A DNA stretch of 12,824 nucleotides from CAZJOD01 sp964547525. GTDB lineage: Bacteria > Bacillota > Clostridia > JAAYHZ01. This document shows, piece after piece, positions 1 through 7,387 of this stretch (position 1 is its first letter; the number at the start of each line of letters is the position of its first letter). The stretch is taken from positions 1 to 12,824 of the forward strand of contig CAZJOD010000112.1 of NCBI GenBank assembly GCA_964547525.1, in the 5' to 3' direction. Under the pieces are notes generated by a model. It had not been told where the DNA came from. It saw nothing but the letters and a program-made list of their open reading frames with translations, and made no database searches. Made by a program: the position numbers and the translations under genes.

Positions 1-2
1 CA

Positions 3-47
3 CTTGTCTGTGTAGCTAGAAACATGATGTTTCGGAGGATGATATGA
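3..47 (+). CDS. Possible 3' end of an upstream gene (partial)
   Basis: The third frame is open from the window edge and ends at a TGA that overlaps the ATG of the next gene as ATGA. Such 4-base overlaps are common between translationally coupled genes in one operon. Only 14 codons are visible (ending FRRMI) and they match no family I know. The other two frames close within 19 bases, so this is the only frame that could carry a gene up to the overlap. It may equally be chance. Confidence 0.22.
   Translation, partial: LVCVARNMMFRRMI
19..33 (+). promoter_or_regulatory. Palindrome abutting the ribosome binding site of the first gene
   Basis: GAAACA-TGA-TGTTTC is a perfect 6-base inverted repeat with a 3-base centre. 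It ends one base before the GGAGG ribosome binding site at 34-38. In RNA it would form a small hairpin beside the ribosome binding site. In DNA it could be a repressor half-site pair. Function is inferred from position only. Confidence 0.3.
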
Positions 48-1738
48 TTAATGTTAATACACCAATGGCTTTAAAAGCTCATGAAATATTATTAAAGAGA
101 ATTGACGAATGGTCTTGGTATGAAAAATATTCGGCAATAATACCCGACATAATATTTGAACAGGATGTTATTGACGGATATAAGCTAATTATTAATAAAG
201 GGAAAGCAACGGTATATGCAAATTCTATAATTGAGTTTATTGCCGGTACGGGAGAATTAATACGAAGAATAATGTCAACTATATGTTCAGATTATTCTTC
301 GGTAGAAGATGTGATGATAACCGATATTCCTCGTTATAAACATAGAATGCACTATATGCCCGGACATTTCGGGAATGCTTATGAAGTCGCATGGCCGACT
401 GAAATGGAGCGTTTGCTTGAAGACTTGGCTTTATTCGGGGCGAACGGGTATGCAGACTGGACAGATCCCAATGATATGCCGGATCCGTATAATCCGCATG
501 TTTATTGCAGTTCATCCATGACATTATGGAAAAGAAAAAAGATGTATTACAGGTATGCGAAAGAACTTGGTATGACAACAGGGATAGTTCTGGCTCATAA
601 CGTTGCATTTTTAGATCAACTACGACCTGATCTTTTAGGTGTAAAAAGTTCGAAACATAAAGTTCAAGGACAAGTTTTATGTCCTTCGATACCGGAAGCC
701 AGACGAATCTGTTTAAATAACTTTGAGAATTTAATGAAGGACTTTAAAGCGTCCGAAGTATATATAGACAGAATTATACTAAATCCTTACGATGACGGGG
801 GATGCGCATGTGATAAATGTCAACCGTATTACCAAACGTTTCTGGGAATGGCATACGATATATTTGATATAGTTAAAAGTTTTTTCCCCGATATAATTGT
901 AGATATATGTGGATGGTGGACATCGGATGATGATATACACCTTCTAAAAGAATTTGCTAAAAAATTGGATGGTCACTTCGGTGAATTTATGTACAGTGTC
1001 ACTTACGGAGTATATCAAGTGCCTGAGGATATAAAAAAGAGGATTGACCCGCTTCCGGTAAGTACATTCGTACATATAGGTTTTTCAGATGTGAATAAAG
1101 ATACATATATTAAAACCGGTATACATAACGCTCAAAAGAGGATACAGTCAATTGTCAAATCTTTCGACAATGCTGATTGCACCGGATTTAACACCTATAA
1201 CGAATCATTTGGAGATCATTATAATCAATATATTATTTCACGACTTGCAAGAAACCCGAATTATAATTTGGACAGTTTGACAAGAGAGTATATTATTGAA
1301 ATGTTTGCGTTAAAAGATAGTGATGTGGAAACACTTCTTAATATAATGAATGAAATGCAATATTATAATCTTGAGAAAGCCGAGAATTGGGAAAATCAGT
1401 TATTGGAAATAAAACCTCATATACATGTAAATATCGAGCAGGAGCAATGGCTGTTCGAACACATTTTGATTAAAGCACAGTTGATGGCTTTAGATGCAAA
1501 AATAGGTGATTATACTAAGTGGAATAGTAAAGAGGATGTCGATCCGGTTATGCATCTTATCGAAAAAAGAGAGAAATTGTTCGGATATATGTTTCGTAGG
1601 ATATATGGATTGGGTATAATGAGACATGCGTTTATACCGGAAAGAATGCAAGCACCTTGGTACGGAGCATATATAAAATTTTATCCAAAACTCCAAGGCA
1701 ATATAATACCGGGTATGAATTTAAGCAAAAATGCATAG
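44..1738 (+). CDS. TIM-barrel glycoside-hydrolase-like protein with a CxCxxC cluster
   Basis: This 564-residue protein resembles the large group of predicted glycoside hydrolases related to GH20/GH67 and DUF4838-type proteins. Residues 1-90 look like the small alpha/beta domain that precedes such barrels. The barrel seems to begin near residue 96 (HRMHYMPGHFG) and is followed by an ELGM helix-strand repeat. A typical late-barrel motif is NPYDDGGCACDKC (residues 247-259), with acidic D250/D251 and cysteines 254, 256 and 259. FNTYNESFGD further on is also typical. The C-terminal 150 residues are helical. There is no signal peptide, so it should act inside the cell on imported oligosaccharides. 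The start is set by GGAGG at 34-38, five bases before ATG. It is first of three same-strand genes, 36 bases before the LacI gene. The substrate is unknown; alpha-glucuronidase- or hexosaminidase-like activity is possible. I am confident in the fold class but not in the reaction. Confidence 0.72.
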   Translation: MINVNTPMALKAHEILLKRIDEWSWYEKYSAIIPDIIFEQDVIDGYKLIINKGKATVYANSIIEFIAGTGELIRRIMSTICSDYSSVEDVMITDIPRYKHRMHYMPGHFGNAYEVAWPTEMERLLEDLALFGANGYADWTDPNDMPDPYNPHVYCSSSMTLWKRKKMYYRYAKELGMTTGIVLAHNVAFLDQLRPDLLGVKSSKHKVQGQVLCPSIPEARRICLNNFENLMKDFKASEVYIDRIILNPYDDGGCACDKCQPYYQTFLGMAYDIFDIVKSFFPDIIVDICGWWTSDDDIHLLKEFAKKLDGHFGEFMYSVTYGVYQVPEDIKKRIDPLPVSTFVHIGFSDVNKDTYIKTGIHNAQKRIQSIVKSFDNADCTGFNTYNESFGDHYNQYIISRLARNPNYNLDSLTREYIIEMFALKDSDVETLLNIMNEMQYYNLEKAENWENQLLEIKPHIHVNIEQEQWLFEHILIKAQLMALDAKIGDYTKWNSKEDVDPVMHLIEKREKLFGYMFRRIYGLGIMRHAFIPERMQAPWYGAYIKFYPKLQGNIIPGMNLSKNA

Positions 1739-1774
1739 TAAAAACGTGAAATTTACGGTAGAAGGGGCAAAATC

Positions 1775-2791
1775 ATGGTAAAACCTACTTTAAAAGATAT
1801 AGCTGATTATGTAGGTGTAAGCATATCGACTGTTTCAAAAGCTTTAAACAATAGCAAGGAAATTAACGAAAAAACCATAAAGAAAATTCGGGAAGCTGCA
1901 ATCAAATTAAACTACAATAACATATCTGTGGAAAAGAATGTGACACGAGCTATAGGTGTAATATTACCTGAAGTGACAAGTTATGTATATTCAAATATAC
2001 TTGAGAACTTGGAAAAAAAATTCCAAGAACATGGATATGATTTACTGTTAGGAATTCATAGTTTTGATTGGAACAAAATAGAGAAGTTTGTAAAACTATT
2101 TTCATCGAAGAAGTTGGATGCCATATTTATTATAAATGATTCAGGTAATATAATGGAAGTACAACTTAAAAGGATAATCTCTGTATGTGATAATTGTAAA
2201 ATACCATTATTCATTATCGAATCTTCAATGGGTAACTCTTTCGATTATAATTGCAATGCACTGTTTTTGGATGATAGTTATGCTGTTGATACAATCATAA
2301 AATCACTTGTTGAATATGGACATAATGACTTTGGACTTATATTCGATAAACTTGACAATAATAGACTTGAGGTTGTAAAAACGGTTTTATCTCGATACGG
2401 CATGAAAAAATTACCGGAAAACCGAGTGTATATTACAGAAAAAAGAAATGAAGAAGCCGGAGTGACAGGGATGGAATATTTTTTGAGTCAAAAAAGTATT
2501 CCGACTGCTTTCATAGCATCATATGATGAAATATGTATCGGTGCGTTAAAACATGCTTATGATCGTGGGTTAACATCACCTAACGATTTTTCAATATTTT
2601 CTTTCGATAATACAAGAATTTCAGAATATGTTTTCAATGGGATCACAACAGTTCAAATACCTATAAAAAAGGTGGTTGACATAGCTGTTTCAACTGTTAT
2701 GAATGAAATAAAGAATGGAATCGATAACACAAAGATAGTTACTAAAGTTACTTCCGAAGCGGTTATCAGAAATACAACGGGTAAAAAATAA
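1775..2791 (+). CDS. LacI-family transcriptional regulator
   Basis: A 338-residue protein of normal length for the LacI/GalR family. The N-terminus carries the hallmark helix-turn-helix (TLKDIADYVGVSISTVSKAL, residues 4-23), followed by the KLNY hinge near residue 47. The rest is a periplasmic-binding-protein-like sensor domain. It includes the family segment TAFIASYDE, then FSFDNTRISEY and a late GITTVQIPI strand, where ligand and dimer contacts lie in known members. These proteins are usually sugar-responsive repressors that bind palindromic operators. It is preceded by AAGGGG at 1762-1767, seven bases before ATG. It lies inside the operon between the glycoside-hydrolase-like gene and the M14 gene, 36 and 27 bases away, so it probably regulates this operon and perhaps the two promoters near 8.6-8.9 kb. 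The ligand is not known. Its sequence is very AT-rich (25% GC in 2041-2100). Confidence 0.95.
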   Translation: MVKPTLKDIADYVGVSISTVSKALNNSKEINEKTIKKIREAAIKLNYNNISVEKNVTRAIGVILPEVTSYVYSNILENLEKKFQEHGYDLLLGIHSFDWNKIEKFVKLFSSKKLDAIFIINDSGNIMEVQLKRIISVCDNCKIPLFIIESSMGNSFDYNCNALFLDDSYAVDTIIKSLVEYGHNDFGLIFDKLDNNRLEVVKTVLSRYGMKKLPENRVYITEKRNEEAGVTGMEYFLSQKSIPTAFIASYDEICIGALKHAYDRGLTSPNDFSIFSFDNTRISEYVFNGITTVQIPIKKVVDIAVSTVMNEIKNGIDNTKIVTKVTSEAVIRNTTGKK

Positions 2792-2818
2792 ATTTTAAGT
2801 AAAGGATGGTGTTTGGAT

Positions 2819-4039
2819 ATGGCTAGTAAAAGCATCAGATTTTTACGAGGTAGAAGTGAAAACGGATTAGTCAGGTTGTATATAGAAAGAGGATATCCAT
2901 TATATAATAATAACAGTGATGTTTTAAATTTCAGAATATACAGAAAAAAAGAAGACGGATTCTTACAGGGAAGTGATTATTACGAATATTTTGATGCCCT
3001 GAATTTTAAAGATGCGGATATTATTTATACAGGTCCTTTGACAAAACAAGACAGATATTATTTTGTATATACCGATTCTGATGTTAAACTTTTAGATGTA
3101 TATGCATATTGGGTTGCATATGATAATGACTCCGTCCCGGCAGGTCCTTTAGGTATTGCAGTGAGAGATCCGGAAGTATGGTGGACTTATGAAAGAATAA
3201 ATCAAGAAATGAATAGGTTATACAATATCTATTCAGGAGAAAAGAAATTTAAGACATTTGGATATTCAACTCGTAAAAAAGAAATAAAAGGTTTGGTAAT
3301 TGGGAATCAAGAAAAATGTATAGGTCTTATAGGTGTAGTACATGCAGGAGAATCCGGACCGGAATTGTTTTTAAAAGCGGCTGCTCATATAGCTATAAAT
3401 TACCCGGAAGTTTTAAGTAAAGTGGGATTGGCTATTTTGCCCGATGTAAATACAGACTGCAGAGAAGACATGGCTACAGGTACACCACAATATTTGCGTT
3501 GTAATCCCAATGGAGTTGACTTAAACAGAAATTTTGACGCAAATTGGGAAATTATCGATTATACATATGGTTTAAATACATCAATATTAGGAAGTATTAC
3601 ATATAGAGGACCATTTGTTGAATCTGAAGAGGAAACAAAAGCGACTGTGAATTTTATCAATACTGTAAAGCCGAAAGTTATTTTTTGTGGACACTGCCTT
3701 TCATCAATTTGTAGTGATTGCTTTTTAACAGCCAAAGAAGCGAAAGGTAATGTGGAATACGAAAAAAAGTGTATGGAGTTGATAACCCCTTATTCAAATG
3801 GATTCCGTGATACCGAAAAAGAAGGTGTCGCATTACATTACGGAACAACTTGCGGAAGCATACCGGCATTTGCATATAAAAAATATGGTATACCGGCTTT
3901 TGATATGGAATTTCGTGTTGTGAAGGATGATAAACGTGAAAGAGAATGTATCAGTGGTAAAACTACTAAGGACTTACTAGACGAATACATAGGTTATCAC
4001 ACGGCAGGAATCATAAATGTAATGAAGAGTATGGTATAA
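2819..4039 (+). CDS. M14-family zinc carboxypeptidase-like protein
   Basis: A 406-residue protein with the M14 metallocarboxypeptidase signature. The zinc ligands are H175 and E178 (HAGE) and H292 (GHC). The substrate-binding segment is NPNGVDLNRNF with R237. The likely catalytic glutamate is E364 in FDMEFR. Residues 1-120 form a beta-rich, FnIII-like N-terminal region ahead of the catalytic domain. There is no signal peptide or membrane segment, so it is predicted to be cytoplasmic. M14 enzymes release C-terminal residues or deacylate amino acids; the specific substrate cannot be read here. A TTG at 2813 is in frame, but AGGATGG at 2803-2809 sits only 3 bases before it and 9 bases before the ATG at 2819, so I chose the ATG. 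It is the last gene of the operon, 27 bases after the LacI gene. A peptidase beside sugar enzymes suggests a glycopeptide, peptidoglycan fragment or acylated sugar as substrate, but this is speculative. Confidence 0.85.
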   Translation: MASKSIRFLRGRSENGLVRLYIERGYPLYNNNSDVLNFRIYRKKEDGFLQGSDYYEYFDALNFKDADIIYTGPLTKQDRYYFVYTDSDVKLLDVYAYWVAYDNDSVPAGPLGIAVRDPEVWWTYERINQEMNRLYNIYSGEKKFKTFGYSTRKKEIKGLVIGNQEKCIGLIGVVHAGESGPELFLKAAAHIAINYPEVLSKVGLAILPDVNTDCREDMATGTPQYLRCNPNGVDLNRNFDANWEIIDYTYGLNTSILGSITYRGPFVESEEETKATVNFINTVKPKVIFCGHCLSSICSDCFLTAKEAKGNVEYEKKCMELITPYSNGFRDTEKEGVALHYGTTCGSIPAFAYKKYGIPAFDMEFRVVKDDKRERECISGKTTKDLLDEYIGYHTAGIINVMKSMV

Positions 4040-4349
4040 AGTTAATATACTGCATTTATAAAATACAAAAAAATACATTATTGTATTCTCTTTAAAATAA
4101 TATTTATAATGAAGCTTGATTAATAGAGCTTATAATTACCGAAATAAAGATATTGCATACAAGATTGATGATATTTTAATTAAAAATGATTTATTACAAC
4201 TTCTTTATTTCGGTTTATTCACTTACATCCTAATAACGTTTCAATAGGTTTTACTCAACAGGACTTTTAATGTACCGTCTCCGACAACTGCGTTACCTTT
4301 TTTGTGAGGCGTCACGTTGTTGGGATTTACTAGTAAAAGTTCTTATTTT
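4040..4349. other. Convergent intergenic region with two large inverted repeats
   Basis: This 310-base stretch lies between the ends of two converging operons, so terminators are expected. I see no gene in it. It contains a 13-base inverted repeat with a 51-base gap (4138-4214) and a nested, imperfect palindrome ending in a T-rich run (4260-4350). A weaker AT-only hairpin, AATACA-TTAT-TGTATT, lies at 4072-4087. The part after 4270 is locally richer in G and C than the part before it. Confidence 0.6.
4138..4214. repeat. 13-base perfect inverted repeat, 51-base spacer
   Basis: ACCGAAATAAAGA at 4138-4150 is matched exactly in inverted orientation by TCTTTATTTCGGT at 4202-4214. The arms do not extend in either direction. 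The loop is too long for an ordinary intrinsic terminator. A long-range RNA stem, the ends of a small inserted element, or protein-binding half-sites are all possible. Confidence 0.55.
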
Positions 4350-4350
4350 T
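4260..4350 (+). terminator. Putative structured terminator of the 44-4039 operon
   Basis: AGGACTTTTA (4260-4269) pairs with TAAAAGTTCT (4334-4343); nine of ten pairs are Watson-Crick and one is G-U. TATTTTT (4344-4350) follows directly on the plus strand. Inside lies a second imperfect helix, 4285-4293 with 4314-4322, containing one U-U mismatch and one G-U pair. An alternative small hairpin, GTGA-GGCG-TCAC (4304-4315), competes with it. The T run reaches the last base of the stop codon of the converging heparinase-like gene. The layout fits a terminator for the plus-strand operon. The long nested form is unusual, so a mobile-element or RNA-motif origin is also possible. Confidence 0.38.
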
Positions 4351-6440
4351 CACTTAGGCCGGTATTGAACACAAAAATCCGAAATACTCGAGTTTACTTC
4401 CAAAAAACCGTTTTTACAAGGCAATATCCACTTTGCACCTTCCGAATCTTTGCATTGTATGTCAGGTATGTGTTGTAGGGTTTGTTCTTTTTGCAGCGGT
4501 ATCAATGCTGCTGAAAGGATGCCGGGAGAGGCTGCTTTTCCTTGGTAGGTTACGGCAGGTGCAGGAAGCAAGCCGTATATATCTCGACCGATCCAGCCTC
4601 GTCCGTGCATTTGGGGTCGGTCGTCCTCTTTATAAAAAATATTTGACGGATGCAAGGCATTCGGCCAATAACTGACATGAGGTGTTCTATCTCCTATAAA
4701 AAGTGTAGGCTGCAAGCTTCCCGTTAATGGAACAAGGGCCAATTGTGCTTTGTTTTTTGCTGTGGCAACTGTAATTCTATCAAAAAATTCTATTTCAATA
4801 TCCTGAGCAAATTGAAAATTTTGCTCGATTTCGTAAGTACCTGTCTGCTCTGCAGGTATGAGAACATCCTGTAAAAACCAGTAATAACCGTCCACAAACA
4901 TAACACGTCTTTGCCATATGACCGATTTGAGGGGCGTAAAGGAATAATCAGAAGAAAACAACGTATAACAAGGTCCGGATTCCCATCGGTTTTTCAAAGG
5001 TATCTTGCTTTCCAAAACACCATTAGGACTATCCGCCGTCATAAATTCATCCACTCCGTCAATGGTGAGTGTGTTGTGTAAAAACGAGACATGCTGTCGG
5101 GAGATGAGAACATTCGGCAAATTGGATGAATACCTGGAACTCAAGGGATCGGTAATAAACAAAGTCCCATAAGCAGCCAGAACAAAACTCAATTTATCTC
5201 CGTGTTGGTGTGTGGTTCCCCAAGGACCGCCGTCGATAGCCATATACCGAGCTTGTTCGTCCCAACCGCTTCTCATGACATAATATCCGCACCAAGCTTC
5301 ATCTTCATGGGAAGGCCAATTCACAAAAGGAGGAGTTTGCTCGTACGTTTTTTGTTGAAGGGACAAAGCCCAGGGCATATGGAAAAATTTAGCCAGAGCA
5401 GGCTCAATGTATTTTTCAACCGATCCTGCCGCAAGATCACCGAAGGAAGGCAGATTGAACAAAGGATCTTGTAATCCGGTCATGCATTCAATCATTCGTC
5501 GTAGCTTGGGGAATAGGTTGCGTATGGATTGTAAACCGGTAAAACGCAAAGCCAGACGTTGTGCTTGCACTGAACAAGAAGCGGAATAGGCGGTGGTCAA
5601 TTCGATACACATTCCATCCGGGTAAAAAGCTTCGGTAATGTATTGTGAAAGCAATGCTCCGGCGGTATGCCGTCCTGTTATATTATTTTGAAAATCATCC
5701 AGCAGTGTCAAGGATGCGATAACATTTCTCAGCATGCCCAAACCGCCGTTATGTCGCTTATCCACCCAATCTTTGATCCAAAAAAGTGCAAATTCCGTTT
5801 CTTCATATAATCGTTGTAGCATGTCGATAAGCTCTTGATCCTTTATTTCGGCAAAGTCACGAAGTAAGTAAATGCTTTGTGCCATTTTGGTAAGCCGTCC
5901 TCCACCGATCATTGCCCAATACCAAGGTTTTGACGTGGTTGTATGGTTTACCCATCCTTGATTGACCGATTTACCGGCAAAAGATTCTATCGGATATGCC
6001 TTCATATATCCGAGTATATGATCTACAACAAAGCGAATGTACTCCGTCCGGCGGGTTTTGCAGGCAATAGGAAGGACATCGTACAATAAGGGAAAACGGG
6101 TAAGGCAGCTGAGTTCGGAATGATGCCAATCTACACCTTTTGAAGATACAACCCGACTGTACCCGTCGTCATACCGCCCTTCCAGTACACTTAACGCCGT
6201 TTTTTCATCTGCTTTTTCAACCGTCTCTTTCCAATCGATTTCCGGAGGATAGGGAAAGTTGCGGCTCCTAAAGTATGCGGCAAATATTTTTTCTCCTTCT
6301 TCTTGCTTGTTATGTTCAAGAGCATTCTTTACCAATTCAGAAACTTTACAGTTTTCACAAAGTTGCATTAAAAAATTCCTACGATCACCCATGACAAATC
6401 GTTCTTTTACAGGTTCTAACTTCTCAATATTCTTTTCCAT
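4350..6440 (-). CDS. Heparinase II/III-like polysaccharide lyase
   Basis: A 696-residue protein of the heparinase II/III-like group (PF07940 type), which cleave uronate-containing polysaccharides by beta-elimination. Residues about 60-370 are helix-rich, like the alpha-toroid domain, with GWVNHTTT (N165, H166) and FYPDGMCIELTTAYSASC (Y285 is a candidate catalytic tyrosine). The C-terminal beta-sheet part starts with the family hallmark VMRSGWDEQ, then GGPWGTTHQHGDKLSF with H411, H413 and D415, then the TDPL strand. No signal peptide is present, so it should act on imported oligosaccharides as an intracellular, probably exo-type, lyase. The frame is open upstream to 6518, overlapping the acetamidase gene, but an AGGAG at 6452-6456 points to the ATG at 6440, which leaves a 26-base gap. 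It is the last gene of the minus operon and ends in TGA. Local GC is higher than in the first operon (55% in 5221-5280). The natural substrate (heparin-like, alginate, hyaluronan or other) cannot be told. Confidence 0.87.
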   Translation of the reverse strand: MEKNIEKLEPVKERFVMGDRRNFLMQLCENCKVSELVKNALEHNKQEEGEKIFAAYFRSRNFPYPPEIDWKETVEKADEKTALSVLEGRYDDGYSRVVSSKGVDWHHSELSCLTRFPLLYDVLPIACKTRRTEYIRFVVDHILGYMKAYPIESFAGKSVNQGWVNHTTTSKPWYWAMIGGGRLTKMAQSIYLLRDFAEIKDQELIDMLQRLYEETEFALFWIKDWVDKRHNGGLGMLRNVIASLTLLDDFQNNITGRHTAGALLSQYITEAFYPDGMCIELTTAYSASCSVQAQRLALRFTGLQSIRNLFPKLRRMIECMTGLQDPLFNLPSFGDLAAGSVEKYIEPALAKFFHMPWALSLQQKTYEQTPPFVNWPSHEDEAWCGYYVMRSGWDEQARYMAIDGGPWGTTHQHGDKLSFVLAAYGTLFITDPLSSRYSSNLPNVLISRQHVSFLHNTLTIDGVDEFMTADSPNGVLESKIPLKNRWESGPCYTLFSSDYSFTPLKSVIWQRRVMFVDGYYWFLQDVLIPAEQTGTYEIEQNFQFAQDIEIEFFDRITVATAKNKAQLALVPLTGSLQPTLFIGDRTPHVSYWPNALHPSNIFYKEDDRPQMHGRGWIGRDIYGLLPAPAVTYQGKAASPGILSAALIPLQKEQTLQHIPDIQCKDSEGAKWILPCKNGFLEVNSSISDFCVQYRPK

Positions 6441-6466
6441 AAATTGAATATCTCCTTTATCAACGA

Positions 6467-7369
6467 TTACACAGATTGATTTACCGCTTTTCCCAAAATT
6501 GATTTGGGCATCTTGCATATATAGCTTCGGGTGGGATTAACAAATTGTGTGCAGCGTGCTTGCATAACCTGGCTTGCCAAACTGAAACATTCTTCTTTTG
6601 TAAGAGCGTATCTTTCACATGCGAAACGGATCAGTTCCTTGCAAGCCGTATAAAAAGATTCATCCGTTGATGCAAGGCAAGCAACGGTCATAATGTATTC
6701 ATTGTTCTCAGCCCGTACACAGCTTTGCCCGTTATTTTTTAATATATGTGTACGAAGCGTCACATGAGCGCGACATTCAATACCTCCGGCATTACAGATC
6801 TCTCCGTCTCCTTGTATTGCATGCACATCTCCTATGTTCAATAAAGCCCCTGAATAGCTGACAGGAAGATATACAGTTGTTCCCTCGGTTATTTCATTTA
6901 CATCCATGTTCCCGCCGTAATATCCGCCATAACTGTTTGGCAGGCTCTCCGGCGCGGAGGTGCCTAGGGTTCCTATCATGGGTTGCACAGGTATTTTGAG
7001 GCTTTCACTCCAATGGATAAATCCGTTGCAAATCCTTACCGTTCGTGGGTGTGGCGACATGTCTTCTCCCATAATGGCCATATTTAATTTTTTATCCAAG
7101 ATACAGGTGTACCCTATGTCCTCAGGTTTAATACACAATATGTCCACAGCGAGAATATCACCGGGTTGGGTGTCTTTTACACCAATGCAAACGGTAGGGT
7201 TCGGACCCTTGCATTTTTCCGCCGACCATATGTCGGTAGGTTTTTGAAGCCAAGTACCGGAACACAGTTCGGTTTTAACAGCAAACGTTTCCCCTTGTTC
7301 CACGTAAATGACCGGTTTGTTTTCTTTTGCGTGACTGTAATAAACGGTTTCTCTGCCTGCAGTTTTCAA
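6467..7369 (-). CDS. Acetamidase/formamidase-family amidohydrolase
   Basis: A 300-residue protein with the FmdA/AmdA fold signatures: PMIGTLGTSAPE (residues 130-141), GGNMDVNEI (152-160), GDVHAIQGDGE (180-190, with H183) and GIECRA (196-201). Characterised members hydrolyse short amides such as acetamide or formamide, but many homologues are uncharacterised. The start is a TTG at 7369-7367; GGAGGG at 7381-7376 is six bases upstream and no suitable ATG lies near it. It sits between the URO-D-like gene (18-base gap) and the heparinase-like gene (26-base gap from that gene's chosen start), so it is co-transcribed with them. There is no signal peptide. In this setting it might remove an amide or acyl group from a sugar derivative rather than use free acetamide, but that is inference from context only. 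The family assignment is firm; the substrate is not. Confidence 0.9.
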   Translation of the reverse strand: MKTAGRETVYYSHAKENKPVIYVEQGETFAVKTELCSGTWLQKPTDIWSAEKCKGPNPTVCIGVKDTQPGDILAVDILCIKPEDIGYTCILDKKLNMAIMGEDMSPHPRTVRICNGFIHWSESLKIPVQPMIGTLGTSAPESLPNSYGGYYGGNMDVNEITEGTTVYLPVSYSGALLNIGDVHAIQGDGEICNAGGIECRAHVTLRTHILKNNGQSCVRAENNEYIMTVACLASTDESFYTACKELIRFACERYALTKEECFSLASQVMQARCTQFVNPTRSYICKMPKSILGKAVNQSV

Positions 7370-7387
7370 TTTAATCCCTCCGATTCT

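Noticed and set aside
4230..4249. Possible catabolite-control (cre) or LacI operator around the AACGTT centre
   Set aside because: The spacing does not fit the cre consensus and the site lies at the converging ends of two operons, not at a promoter.
4277..4325. Possible integron attC-like site in the GC-richer patch
   Set aside because: The paired bases resemble an attC only loosely; the expected end boxes of the RYYYAAC and GTTRRRY kind are not matched and no integrase or cassette is present.
6441..6518. A 26-codon longer start for the heparinase-like gene
   Set aside because: It would overlap the acetamidase gene and has no matching ribosome binding site, whereas AGGAG at 6452-6456 fits the ATG at 6440.
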